A stretch of DNA of 64,000 nt from Maribacter sp. PR1 (GTDB lineage Bacteria > Bacteroidota > Bacteroidia > Flavobacteriales > Flavobacteriaceae), in contig NZ_JAQPCG010000001.1 of NCBI RefSeq assembly GCF_028464145.1, positions 496,001 to 560,000 of the forward strand, read 5' to 3'. A program made the translations under genes and the position numbers. Below the pieces are notes generated by a model, which saw nothing but the letters and a program-made list of their open reading frames with translations, searched no databases and had not been told where the DNA came from. Of this stretch, positions 19,369-28,615 are shown one piece after another. Numbering within the stretch: position 1 is the first letter of the stretch; each line of letters begins with the position of its first letter.

Positions 19369-21693
19369 TTGAAAATAACTCACATAAAATATCCGTTCGT
19401 TTTATTCCTTATAATAGGTATATTGCAAGCCTGTAGTATAAAAAAGTATATTCCAGAAGGTGAAAAACTATATACTGGAGCAGAACTAAAACTAGATACC
19501 ACAGGCAAGGTAAATGGGTTGAAGGAAATTGAAAAGGAACTTACCGCGTTAATTCAACCGAACCCAAATACGACGTTCTTGGGCATGAAGCCTGCCCTGT
19601 TTTACCATTATAAAGCTCAAAGAGAGCGTCCAGGTTTTATTTATAAGTTTCTCAATAAGTCGTTTGGTGAAGAACCTGTTTATTTCTCAAAAATAAATCC
19701 CGAACAGGTCGAGGAACTGCTGTTGAACCGATTGGACAACAACGGTTTTTTCTATAGTAAATCGAATTCTGAAGCTGTATTGGAAGGCAAGTATGCCTCT
19801 ATCAATTATTCGGTTACGGTTCAAAGCCCTTATACCCTCGAAAATTATCAATTGGACAATGACTCCTTACCTATCTACCAGGAGTTGCAAAAAATTATGA
19901 AGGAAACGCCACTCTCCAAGAATGACCGTTTTGACTTAAATTTATTAAAGGCGGAGCGAGAACGTTTGGATCATGGTTTAAAACAAAGAGGGTATTATAA
20001 TAGCCAAGCCAACCTTTTTATTTTTGAGGCGGATACGAATCAATACAAAAACAGAAAATTTGATTTATTTCTTAGACTAAAAAAAGAAGTTCCAAAAAAA
20101 GCTTCTATCCCCTATACCATCGATTCCATTACAGTGTATCCAAATTATTCAATCGAAGGCGACACCATACCAATATCTGAGCAAAATAGAACTGCGGTAA
20201 ATGGCACTGATTTTATCCAGAACGAATATTATTTTAGACCAAAACTCTTAGAGACCTACCTTCTATTTAACGAAGGCGATTTGTATGATGCAAACACCTC
20301 TAAAATAACTGGTGACCGACTTTCATCGTTGGGAAGCTATAAATATGTAAATATTCAATATACGGAACTTGATACTACCATGACCAATGGCGATGGGGGC
20401 TCACTGGCAGCTGATATTTATCTCGCACCATTGACAAAACGTTCACTAAGAGCGGAGGTTCAGGCAGTGACAAAATCCAATGGTTTTACTGGGCCTGGTA
20501 TTCAGTTGACCTATAGTAATAGAAATCTGTTCAAGGGAGGCGAAACATTTAGTTTGTCCACTAATTTCTCGTATGAATCACAACTCACCTCAGGAAACAA
20601 TTCCAATTTAAGCAGTATTGCTTGGGGATTAAAAGGAGATCTAATAATTCCTCGATCCATTCCCTTCTCCCCTAAAAACTTCAGGTACTCGGTTCCAAAA
20701 ACAAAAATTTCGGCAGGAGTGGATTTCTTAAGGCGTAGCCAGTTATTTACCTTAAGCTCCATTAATGGATCTTTTGGCTACACTTGGAAGGAAAATAGGT
20801 ATGTATATCATCAGTTAGATCCAATCAGTATAAATTATGCTAGGTTGACCAATGTCACAGAAGAATTTCAAACTATTTTAGATGATAACCCATTTTTAAG
20901 ACGCAGTTTTGAACAACGCTTTATAGCAGGCCTTTTGTATGGGTTTACTTATGATGAAGTATCGGACTTGGACAAGGATTATCCTATTTTCTTTTCCACC
21001 AACATGGATATAGCCGGTAATCTATTCAGTTTGATCGATGGAGGTTCAGGTACTATCATAGGTTCGGAATACGCCCAATATGCAAAGGTCGATGCAGATT
21101 TTAGATTCTACCTGAGATGGGGAAAGGAACAAACGCTGGTCTCAAGGGTTTATGCGGGATGGGGTGTACCTTATGGCAATAGTGAAACCCTACCCTTTGT
21201 TAAGCAATTCTTTTCTGGTGGTCCTTACAGTGTTAGAGCCTTCGACATCCGTTCATTGGGGCCTGGCAATTTCAACGCAGAGCTGGAAGATTCCACGACC
21301 GATTATTTTGACCGATCCGGTAATCTAAAATTGGAAGCCAATTTAGAATACCGCTTTCCTATTTATTCTTATTTAAAAGGTGCCTTTTTCATAGATGCAG
21401 GTAACGTTTGGCTTACGGGAAATTATGATGATTTAGAGACGGACCAACAAGACAGTAATTTCTCCAACAACTTATTTACAGATGGAAAGTTTGAATCCGA
21501 TTGGCTTAAAGAAGTTGCTGCCGGATTTGGATTCGGTGCCAGAGTTGATATTCAAAATTTTGTTATTCGGTTAGACTTAGCTTCACCTTTTCGAGTTCCC
21601 TATCAACCGGAGAATGACCGTTGGAATATTCCCTTCTTTGGTAATAATGGAAATAAAATGACTTTAAACTTTGCCATTGGATATCCTTTTTAG
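19369..21693 (+). CDS. tamL: TamL, lipid-modified Omp85 family outer-membrane protein
   Basis: 774 residues from TTG 19369, directly after the tamB stop (TAG-TTG with no gap). No ATG lies before the lipoprotein signal, and TTG is the only start keeping the lipobox ILQAC (Cys22), so it is well supported. POTRA-like segments fill about 100-320. The C-terminal half is an Omp85 beta-barrel with FFSGGPYSVRAFDIRSLGPG and final strand ending in GYPF. The lipid anchor distinguishes Bacteroidota TamL from proteobacterial TamA. The abutting arrangement implies translational coupling and balanced expression with TamB. Confidence 0.92.
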   Translation: MKITHIKYPFVLFLIIGILQACSIKKYIPEGEKLYTGAELKLDTTGKVNGLKEIEKELTALIQPNPNTTFLGMKPALFYHYKAQRERPGFIYKFLNKSFGEEPVYFSKINPEQVEELLLNRLDNNGFFYSKSNSEAVLEGKYASINYSVTVQSPYTLENYQLDNDSLPIYQELQKIMKETPLSKNDRFDLNLLKAERERLDHGLKQRGYYNSQANLFIFEADTNQYKNRKFDLFLRLKKEVPKKASIPYTIDSITVYPNYSIEGDTIPISEQNRTAVNGTDFIQNEYYFRPKLLETYLLFNEGDLYDANTSKITGDRLSSLGSYKYVNIQYTELDTTMTNGDGGSLAADIYLAPLTKRSLRAEVQAVTKSNGFTGPGIQLTYSNRNLFKGGETFSLSTNFSYESQLTSGNNSNLSSIAWGLKGDLIIPRSIPFSPKNFRYSVPKTKISAGVDFLRRSQLFTLSSINGSFGYTWKENRYVYHQLDPISINYARLTNVTEEFQTILDDNPFLRRSFEQRFIAGLLYGFTYDEVSDLDKDYPIFFSTNMDIAGNLFSLIDGGSGTIIGSEYAQYAKVDADFRFYLRWGKEQTLVSRVYAGWGVPYGNSETLPFVKQFFSGGPYSVRAFDIRSLGPGNFNAELEDSTTDYFDRSGNLKLEANLEYRFPIYSYLKGAFFIDAGNVWLTGNYDDLETDQQDSNFSNNLFTDGKFESDWLKEVAAGFGFGARVDIQNFVIRLDLASPFRVPYQPENDRWNIPFFGNNGNKMTLNFAIGYPF

Positions 21694-21722
21694 GGAGAAT
21701 AATTTTGAAAAAATCGGAAGAT

Positions 21723-22601
21723 TCATTCGCGTTCCTTTTTGAAAACATTAGAAACTTCAACGAGACTTGATGTCCAATGTGGGATGTCCAAACCCAAAAC
21801 CTTTTTAATTTTACTTTTGTCCATTACACTATACGCAGGGCGTTCCGCAGGTAATGGATACTCTTTAGACCGAATAGGTCGCAGGTTTACAGAAATATCG
21901 TTTATTTCAAAAATAGCAGATGCGAAATCATACCAACTAGCAACACCCTCATTGCTATAATGATATATGCCATAGTCCTTCACCCCTTTGGATATCATCT
22001 TTATAAGAACCGCGGCCAAATCATGTGCTGAAGTAGGAGTTCCCACCTGATCAAACACCACCGATAATTGATTTCTTTCAGCTCCATATTTCAGCATGGA
22101 TTTGAAAAAATTATGCCCGTAGGCAGAATACAACCAAGAAGTACGGATTATAAAGTAGCGCTCCATATTCCTAACGATCTGTTGTTCCCCCTTAAATTTG
22201 GAATGACCATAAATACTCACTGGATTGGCCCTATCGGTCTCCAGATAGGGTACATTCTGTTGTCCATCAAAAACAAAATCCGTGGAAATATGAAGCAGTA
22301 CAGTTTCTGTCTTATGGCAAGCTTGGGCTAAATTTTTTACTCCCTCCTCATTGATAAGAAGCGCCAAGTCCGAATCATCCCCGGCTTTGTCCACGTGTGT
22401 ATATGCAGCACAATTGATACAATAATCAAAATTTTTTTGATTCAAAAAATCCCAAACCGATTCGTAATTTGTTATATCCAAATCATCTGAATCTGTAAAT
22501 TTGAATTGAATGGAATCATTAACTGTATGAACAATACTTTTGATAGCAGTTCCCAATTGACCAGATCCACCCGTAATTAAAACCTTTTTAATTGCTTGCA
22601 T
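21723..22601 (-). CDS. rfbD: dTDP-4-dehydrorhamnose reductase
   Basis: 292 residues. Rossmann nucleotide-binding motif GGSGQLG (11-17), ISTDFVFDG, and the SDR catalytic pair in YGHSKFKGEQ (Tyr-x3-Lys). RmlD/RfbD catalyses the last step of dTDP-L-rhamnose synthesis. It stands alone here, without rmlA, B or C nearby, and is convergent with tamL (29-bp gap). Supply of rhamnose for surface polysaccharide is the likely role; other dTDP- or nucleotide-sugar reductases of the RmlD group cannot be excluded. Confidence 0.85.
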   Translation of the reverse strand: MQAIKKVLITGGSGQLGTAIKSIVHTVNDSIQFKFTDSDDLDITNYESVWDFLNQKNFDYCINCAAYTHVDKAGDDSDLALLINEEGVKNLAQACHKTETVLLHISTDFVFDGQQNVPYLETDRANPVSIYGHSKFKGEQQIVRNMERYFIIRTSWLYSAYGHNFFKSMLKYGAERNQLSVVFDQVGTPTSAHDLAAVLIKMISKGVKDYGIYHYSNEGVASWYDFASAIFEINDISVNLRPIRSKEYPLPAERPAYSVMDKSKIKKVLGLDIPHWTSSLVEVSNVFKKERE

Positions 22602-22857
22602 TAAATTATGTTATTGGATTATGAAATCCTTGGATTTGCTTAAAAATACTTTTTTGGAAATAATATGTTCTTCTTCTGGCAGTATCAATCTATTCTTAAA
22701 TTCAAAATGTTGAACGTTTTTTCATGCGACCACGCCATATCAAAAAACCAAGATACTTATTTTAGTTCTTCTTATATTCGCAATACAACCTGTTATTTGA
22801 TTTCACAATACACTTTACCGATAGTAAAATAAAATCTAATAGGTAAGGGAAGCCTTG

Positions 22858-24633
22858 CTACTCTGCTACAATTCCCATTTTCCTCAATAGAAAGGAGGCA
22901 TTCATGTTTTGGCAAATTCCTTTCTTAAAGGTATAATCAAAATGAAGTTCATCATTTATTATCTCAGCATCAAAATAGTAGTTGTTTACCTGTGGTAATA
23001 CTTTGGAAACTTCACAGAGGCTCAAGTCATGTGTGGCTATGATACCTGTCGATTTTGAACTTACCAAACGTTCCACGAATTGCCTTGATCCTTTTGCCTT
23101 ATCGGTACTGTTGGTGCCTTTTAGAATTTCGTCCAATACAATGAAATAACTATCTCTTTGTATTTCATCTACAACAAACTTCAATCGCTGCAATTCAGAA
23201 AAGAAATAGGATTCATCATCGGTTAATGAATCCGTAGTACGCATACTGGTTATTAGCTTTATGGGAGTGTACTCCATGGACTTGGCACAAACGGGCAAAC
23301 CCATATTGGCCATTACAATCTGTAGGGAGACTGTCCTTAAAAACGTACTTTTCCCGGCCATGTTCGCCCCTGTGATAATAAAGAAGTCTTCTCTATTTAT
23401 TTCATAATCGTTGAGAACACTTTTTTCGGGATTCAATAATGGATGACCTGCTTCTTCTGCCCGGATAACCACTTTATTTTTCGTTAGCGTAGGAAAGGCA
23501 TATTCCGGATGGTTAAACACAAAGTTTCCCAAGCTATTTTGAGCATCAAAAAAAGTGATTACATCAAACCAGTTCTTAACGGATTTGCCATGAGCAGCCA
23601 TCCACTTTTCAACCTTGTAACAGGTATATAGTCCCCGAAGAAACAGTCCGTTTCCAAATATGAGAAATAATATATTATTGTTTTGGTCCAAGTCCCCCAA
23701 TAGTTTAGAGAATTCCTTTAGGACCAAGGAAGTTTTTTTCCCTTCACTAAGTATTTCCGATTTTTTATCCTTGAATACCTTTGAAGTAAATTCCTGCGAT
23801 TCTATTAAACCGAGCAATTGATTGTATTGTTCAAAAATAGATTGCAATTTACCTGTTCCCGCTACCAAGGCTGTTGCTTTCTTGGTAAAAAAACCAGTAA
23901 TGACAAGTCCGAACAACAACCAATACAGCAATACGGAAGCTCTAATAAAATCCGCATAAAACAGCCCTAAAAATAATAGACTCAAACCTGAGAACACCCA
24001 GGGAATTATACCCATAACCTTAGGGACAAAAGGTTTGTAATTGTTTATCCAATTAATTACAGCGGATGTGGTGGTTTCCGTATGCGCCAAAGATGCCGTT
24101 GCCGAGAAATCCTGTCGCCAATGCGGCATATTTCCCAACTCTTTTAGACTTTCTTGTTTATCAGGTATGTCAACAATGGAATTCTCCTTTACTATTTTGG
24201 CCAGCAATGAACTGCCTTCTTTTAAGCTTGTTCTATTGAGATATTGATAAAAAGAACCTACCCCAAATAGATCTATATCCTGACTATAAAAATGGTTGCC
24301 GTCCTTAAATTCATCTCCTGTTGGCAGGTCTTTAAACTTTCGATGTAGCACTTGAATCTCTACCTCATTTAGAGCTATCAATTTCCTTAACTTATCGCGT
24401 TTATATTGTAAATCTGTGTGTCTGGAGACTAGAAAAAGAAAGATTACAATGACCACAACCACCAGACCAACTACTATTCTGGTATTTTCAAAAAAAAGGT
24501 ACACACCCAAAGCGGCGAGTAAAAAAATAACCAACCGGATCATACTGGAGGTTAGCAATTGTGCTTTTACCTTATTTAATCCTTCTTTATAGGTATTTAT
24601 TTCTTTTTGGTAAAAAGATAAAAGTTCATTCAT
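22858..24633 (-). CDS. Membrane-anchored MutS-like ATPase
   Basis: 591 residues. The C-terminal half is a MutS domain V ATPase: Walker A GANMAGKST (422-430), Walker B IVLDEILKGTNS (498-509), and a signature loop SLTDDESYFFSEL (469-481). The N-terminal half lacks the MutS mismatch-recognition domain and instead has hydrophobic segments at about 31-50, 53-70, 205-225 and 232-250, with helical lever-like parts between. It therefore cannot be a classical mismatch-repair MutS. Related MutS-like membrane proteins occur across Bacteroidota with unknown role. It stands alone, with 224 bp upstream to the exbD pair. Confidence 0.82.
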   Translation of the reverse strand: MNELLSFYQKEINTYKEGLNKVKAQLLTSSMIRLVIFLLAALGVYLFFENTRIVVGLVVVVIVIFLFLVSRHTDLQYKRDKLRKLIALNEVEIQVLHRKFKDLPTGDEFKDGNHFYSQDIDLFGVGSFYQYLNRTSLKEGSSLLAKIVKENSIVDIPDKQESLKELGNMPHWRQDFSATASLAHTETTTSAVINWINNYKPFVPKVMGIIPWVFSGLSLLFLGLFYADFIRASVLLYWLLFGLVITGFFTKKATALVAGTGKLQSIFEQYNQLLGLIESQEFTSKVFKDKKSEILSEGKKTSLVLKEFSKLLGDLDQNNNILFLIFGNGLFLRGLYTCYKVEKWMAAHGKSVKNWFDVITFFDAQNSLGNFVFNHPEYAFPTLTKNKVVIRAEEAGHPLLNPEKSVLNDYEINREDFFIITGANMAGKSTFLRTVSLQIVMANMGLPVCAKSMEYTPIKLITSMRTTDSLTDDESYFFSELQRLKFVVDEIQRDSYFIVLDEILKGTNSTDKAKGSRQFVERLVSSKSTGIIATHDLSLCEVSKVLPQVNNYYFDAEIINDELHFDYTFKKGICQNMNASFLLRKMGIVAE

Positions 24634-24857
24634 GCTTTCGCTAACTCCAGATTTTAAACAAAGTTAGGGTTTCAATCCTTATTCATTGAAACTAGCATGG
24701 AAATTTGGCCTAGATGATAAATATAGATTTCAGAGATATGGTTAAGGTATTCAAATTCAGTTGGTATTTATAGCAAAAGACATTTCGCAAAATAGATGCC
24801 TTCATTGTAAAACAAAGTCTTAGCTGTTTAAGGATTCTTAGAGATTAAACTGAAAAC

Positions 24858-25355
24858 TTAATCCACCCGCTTTTGATTATCGAAGACATTACCCTCAAAA
24901 GTGGTATAGTTTATTTTCAATAAGTTGACCAATCTCAGTTCTTTTTTCAAATCCTCAATGATTCCCATTTTTACCGCAACATCGGCTTTAATGGATACTG
25001 TGGCAACTTTTCTAAGATGTTCTGGCATTTGGTACAAAGCCTGCAAGGCATAATCACCTACTTCCTCAATAGCCACAAAACGATTATTCATTTGAATTCT
25101 AGTTCCACTCCCCATCATGGATAGATGTGTATTTGTAGAATTTCCTACAAAAATTTCGATAATACGGTCTCTCTTGTCCAGTTTTTCTGTTTCCGTTGCC
25201 TTTGGAAGTGTATTTTCCACCATTAAATTTTGTTCCTTAATGGTCGTTACCGTCATAAAAAAGAAAAGCAAGATGAATACTATATCAGGTAATGATGCAG
25301 TGGATATAGCGGGCAAATTTCTATTGACCGACCTGAAGCTGTTGAATTTTATCAT
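24858..25355 (-). CDS. exbD: ExbD/TolR family biopolymer transport protein (second of pair)
   Basis: 165 residues with one N-terminal membrane helix (about 21-39: STASLPDIVFILLFFFMTVT) that keeps the functional Asp of ExbD/TolR (LPDIVFILLFFF), followed by a periplasmic domain. ExbD dimers sit inside an ExbB pentamer and couple the proton-motive force to TonB or to other outer-membrane partners. It lies 3 bp after the other exbD. No ExbB/TolQ gene is adjacent in this window. Confidence 0.88.
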   Translation of the reverse strand: MIKFNSFRSVNRNLPAISTASLPDIVFILLFFFMTVTTIKEQNLMVENTLPKATETEKLDKRDRIIEIFVGNSTNTHLSMMGSGTRIQMNNRFVAIEEVGDYALQALYQMPEHLRKVATVSIKADVAVKMGIIEDLKKELRLVNLLKINYTTFEGNVFDNQKRVD

Positions 25356-25358
25356 AAT

Positions 25359-25958
25359 CTAATTGTTTATGGTTTCCGGTTCCAATATTTTTTGGGGATA
25401 CATTTCCCTAATTACCTCAATACGTTCCTTTAAGAGTTGTTTTCTTTCCTCGTTGGTTTCCTCTAGGTAATATTCAACCTCCATGTCCTTAAATGGAACT
25501 TTGAACAACCGTAAACTTTCTCTATCCCTTAATTGGTTATAGGCACCAAGTACTTCATTCTGAACCGTTACGTAGATTGGATAACTTGTATTTCTCTGTG
25601 TTTTTATGGAGACTATGGCCTTGCCAGGGTGTTCAGAAAGTTCATTCGTACCAATGCCCCGACAATAATCACAGTTGGATTCTCCATTATCAATAAATTC
25701 CATCACTTTTTGTCTAAGGCTTTCAACGGATATGACCTCTCCGTTTGCCATAATATCATCAGTATTATTTAAACTGATTTCAAAAAGGTTTCTTTGCTTT
25801 ATGTCGGCAATATGATCATCGTTTTTCTGTGGCAACATACGATCTAGACCTACATCTGTCTCTATCGATGCTGTGACCAAGAAAAAAATCAATAATAAAA
25901 ATGCAATGTCCGCCATGGAACCGGCATTTACCTCTTGGGTTGTTCTGTGCTTTGCCAT
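25359..25958 (-). CDS. exbD: ExbD/TolR family biopolymer transport protein (first of pair)
   Basis: 199 residues. N-terminal membrane helix with GSMADIAFLLLIFFLVTASI (13-32) including the conserved Asp, then a periplasmic region longer than usual with a Cys pair (CDYC) in a poorly conserved loop. Bacteroidota often encode two ExbD proteins in tandem after exbB; here the upstream neighbour on the same strand, 138 bp away, is an unrelated MmcQ-like gene. The ExbB partner must come from elsewhere. Confidence 0.88.
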   Translation of the reverse strand: MAKHRTTQEVNAGSMADIAFLLLIFFLVTASIETDVGLDRMLPQKNDDHIADIKQRNLFEISLNNTDDIMANGEVISVESLRQKVMEFIDNGESNCDYCRGIGTNELSEHPGKAIVSIKTQRNTSYPIYVTVQNEVLGAYNQLRDRESLRLFKVPFKDMEVEYYLEETNEERKQLLKERIEVIREMYPQKILEPETINN

Positions 25959-26096
25959 AAATAGAGAGTTTGTATTTTAACTACCCTATCAATTACCGTA
26001 AATAACCTCTGGAATGAAACTTAGAATGAGTGAAAGGTACCTTTGTGTGAGTGAATGCGCTATAATTCTTAAAATTACAGGTCAGGAAATCAACTT

Positions 26097-26456
26097 TTAG
26101 ATAGCATCATACTCCGCCCTTAATTTCTTGGTGAACTTAGACACGATTAAATCATAAGAATGGTCTATCAATTCCAAGACGAGTTTTGGCGGCAAGCTTT
26201 CTATAAAAATAGTGTTCCAGTGTGCCTTGCTCATATGATAACCGGGAATAATCAATCCGTCATATTCCTCGCGTAAGGCAACCGAACGTTCTTCATCACA
26301 TTTTAAGTTAACCTGAGAAGGTGTTCGTTCAAGACCTGATAAGGCGAACATTTTCCCCATCACCTTGAAGACTAGTGTTTTTTCATCAAAAGGAAAATCC
26401 TCGGTCACTCCTTTTTTAGACAGGCAATAATCCCGAAAGACCTCGATGTTCATCAC
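26097..26456 (-). CDS. MmcQ/YjbR family protein
   Basis: 119 residues with the MmcQ/YjbR pattern: CLSKKGVTEDFPFDEKTLVFKV near the N-terminus, VNLKCDEE in the middle and the HMSKAHWNTI segment. The fold is CyaY-like and the family is usually described as DNA-binding, but the biochemical role is unproven. It is the last gene of an eight-gene minus-strand run, 6 bp after the Dabb gene. Confidence 0.85.
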   Translation of the reverse strand: MMNIEVFRDYCLSKKGVTEDFPFDEKTLVFKVMGKMFALSGLERTPSQVNLKCDEERSVALREEYDGLIIPGYHMSKAHWNTIFIESLPPKLVLELIDHSYDLIVSKFTKKLRAEYDAI

Positions 26457-26462
26457 ACTATT

Positions 26463-26855
26463 TTAAACACCTTGGGAGTCGTAGACAATTACCTTTTCCC
26501 AAAGATGTTCAGATTCCTCTATAAAAAGCTTATGAGGAGCCTCATCTTGGTAGGCCTGCTGTGCCTCAGCGGACTCAAAAGAAACCATAAGGGAGAACGT
26601 GAAAGATCCGTCCACAACATCGCGACTTGCTTTTGGTGGTTTGCCAATGAATTTCGTCTTCGCATACCCTGAGTTGTCCAAAAATTTGGTAAGAGATTTT
26701 ACAAAGGCTGTACGGTCAGCTTGGCTATCCGGATTTTTAAGCCAAAAAAATACGGTATGGTTAAATGTAGGATCAAATTCTTTCATTGTTTCTTCTGTTT
26801 GGCCAAAAGCCATTACTGTAAGCATCAAAAATAGTAAAGTTGTACCTGTTTTCAT
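26463..26855 (-). CDS. Secreted Dabb (stress-response A/B barrel) domain protein
   Basis: 130 residues: signal peptide (about 1-18, ends MAFGQ), then a ferredoxin-like alpha/beta barrel beginning FNHTVFFWLK (29-38), the typical first strand of Dabb proteins. Dabb proteins form dimeric barrels and include plant stress proteins and some bacterial enzymes; an exported version is common in Bacteroidota but of unknown role. It is 9 bp after the DUF4230 gene. Confidence 0.75.
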   Translation of the reverse strand: MKTGTTLLFLMLTVMAFGQTEETMKEFDPTFNHTVFFWLKNPDSQADRTAFVKSLTKFLDNSGYAKTKFIGKPPKASRDVVDGSFTFSLMVSFESAEAQQAYQDEAPHKLFIEESEHLWEKVIVYDSQGV

Positions 26856-26864
26856 TTCATTATT

Positions 26865-27488
26865 CTATTTATCCAATAATTCCTTTTGTTTTTCAGTAAT
26901 CTTAAGTGCGGAGTAATCGAGTTTCCAACCAATGGTCTCTACTAATTTTTCTATTAGCAAAACGGACTGGAGCGCTTCCTTTTTAGCAGTATCCATAAGA
27001 CCACTTTCCGGTATCTTTTCACGGATATGTTTCTTCGCTTCCAAATTAAGACTTGTGAGGTCATCTGGCGTAAAAAGGTTGAACAATCCGTTTTTGATAT
27101 CATAAAATTCCAGTTCTGGCTCAACAGAAAGTATTTCGGGCTGTGGGAAATTGGAAAGTATTATTTTCTTTTTGCCCTCATCTGCATGCATTAGAATTTT
27201 ACTGAGGTCATAACCAATCTGTGCCTTGGCCTTTATAACAATGAGCGCCCTTTTTTTACTAATTAGCAAGTTCATGAAGCGCTCCCTCGTATTTTCATAT
27301 TTATAAACCTCCGCGAAATCCCCCTCAACGGATATCAATTTGCAAACACTTCGTATCTTCTCCATCAATACCGTAGATTGATGGGTAGTAATCTCCTTAC
27401 TTTGCCTTTTCCTAAATAGGGAAAATAGCCAATACATGCTAATACCACCTAAGATTAGGCCCAAAAAAACATCGAGAATATTATCCAT
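26865..27488 (-). CDS. DUF4230 membrane-anchored protein
   Basis: 207 residues with one N-terminal membrane helix (about 5-23), then a DUF4230 domain: IRSVCKLISVEGDFAEVYKY, ALIVIKAKAQIGYDLSK and ILSNFPQPEILSVEPELEFYD. The domain probably faces the periplasm. Function unknown. Its start overlaps the end of the DUF4260 gene by 8 bp. Confidence 0.8.
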   Translation of the reverse strand: MDNILDVFLGLILGGISMYWLFSLFRKRQSKEITTHQSTVLMEKIRSVCKLISVEGDFAEVYKYENTRERFMNLLISKKRALIVIKAKAQIGYDLSKILMHADEGKKKIILSNFPQPEILSVEPELEFYDIKNGLFNLFTPDDLTSLNLEAKKHIREKIPESGLMDTAKKEALQSVLLIEKLVETIGWKLDYSALKITEKQKELLDK

Positions 27489-27840
27489 TATTATTACCTA
27501 TTTCTCCTAAATGTGTGTATTTGAAACCCTTGTCAAATTTAAGCCCATAACCAAAAACCCTGTCCATGGAAGAATGGGTAAACAAAATAACACCAATCAT
27601 TTCAATAACCGGAAAAGATAAATACATCCCAAAAAAATACAATAAAATAGCGATACCCTTATGATGGAGAATATTGTATCCAATGGCTCCAAGACGAGGA
27701 TTGAACAAGTAACCCAACATTCCGATATCCGGTGTCAAGATCAATACCAAAAAAAGCCACCAAGGGTAGCCCAAGAGACCATACATAAATATACCTAAGG
27801 CAAACATGGCCAATTCTTCTAACTTTAAAATATTCTTCAT
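27481..27840 (-). CDS. DUF4260 small membrane protein
   Basis: 119 residues, mostly hydrophobic with three or four membrane spans, and family features GYPWWLFLVLILTPDIGMLGY, NILHHKG and SSMDRVFGYGLK. Function unknown. It overlaps the cyclase gene by 4 bp upstream and the DUF4230 gene by 8 bp downstream, which implies coupled translation. Confidence 0.8.
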   Translation of the reverse strand: MKNILKLEELAMFALGIFMYGLLGYPWWLFLVLILTPDIGMLGYLFNPRLGAIGYNILHHKGIAILLYFFGMYLSFPVIEMIGVILFTHSSMDRVFGYGLKFDKGFKYTHLGEIGNNNG

Positions 27841-28610
27841 GTTTGATTTATTTTATACAAAACAGGCCTACTGGGGCTTGCATCATTAACAAATGGAGCC
27901 ATTTGTATGTTTAGAAAATAGGCTCCGTCCTCAACCTCATTGGGAACAAAAACGAACTCGGTAATCGTGGCATTTTTCCTAATTTCTCCATTAAAGTTCC
28001 AAAAAGCATTATGGGCCAATAGTGCCCCACCATCTTTTTCTTTATCTACAGAAGGCAAATCTACCAGCAAGTGATCAATACCCAATTCAATCAAGTATTT
28101 CACAGCCTCTTCTTTTAAATATGGAGGATTGGTATTGGAATACTGTTTCGACAATTTCTCCTTGGTATTGGGCAAAGTTCTTATTACAAGTGCCCTTGAA
28201 TCCCGGGATTTTATTGCATTTGATAATTGATGTTTGGAGATGACAAAATCCTCCCCAAGCTTACCCGGAGCAATTGTGATTACCTCGGCTAAAAAAAAGT
28301 ACTTTTTGAGACTTTCGTTGACCGAATGAAATTCTCTGGTGATATGCCCTACACATTCCGTATGGGTCCCATGTGCATGAGGGTTGAACCAAATATCATT
28401 AAAATTGGTTGAAGCTCCAGCTTTAACACTTCCGGTAAATCCATGCTCCGTATGCGGTTCAATTCTTGGATGATCTATATACCACGCGTTTACACTGGAA
28501 ACATCCCCTGTCATTGGAACGGAAATATCAAAGGGTTTTTCCAGGTCTATTTCATATTCTCTTTTATTATGGGTTATTGTGGTCTTCAAAATAAATGTAT
28601 TATGCTCCAA
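27837..28610 (-). CDS. Cyclase/kynurenine-formamidase-like hydrolase
   Basis: 257 residues. The metal-binding motif of the cyclase (PF04199) family, HAHGTHTE (93-100), is present along with a downstream LLAHNAFW segment carrying another likely ligand His. Members hydrolyse N-formylkynurenine, isatin or other amides, or act in polyketide cyclisation. No tryptophan-degradation genes are near, so substrate is unknown. It is 5 bp after hemW. Confidence 0.8.
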   Translation of the reverse strand: MEHNTFILKTTITHNKREYEIDLEKPFDISVPMTGDVSSVNAWYIDHPRIEPHTEHGFTGSVKAGASTNFNDIWFNPHAHGTHTECVGHITREFHSVNESLKKYFFLAEVITIAPGKLGEDFVISKHQLSNAIKSRDSRALVIRTLPNTKEKLSKQYSNTNPPYLKEEAVKYLIELGIDHLLVDLPSVDKEKDGGALLAHNAFWNFNGEIRKNATITEFVFVPNEVEDGAYFLNIQMAPFVNDASPSRPVLYKINQT

Positions 28611-28615
28611 ATTAA

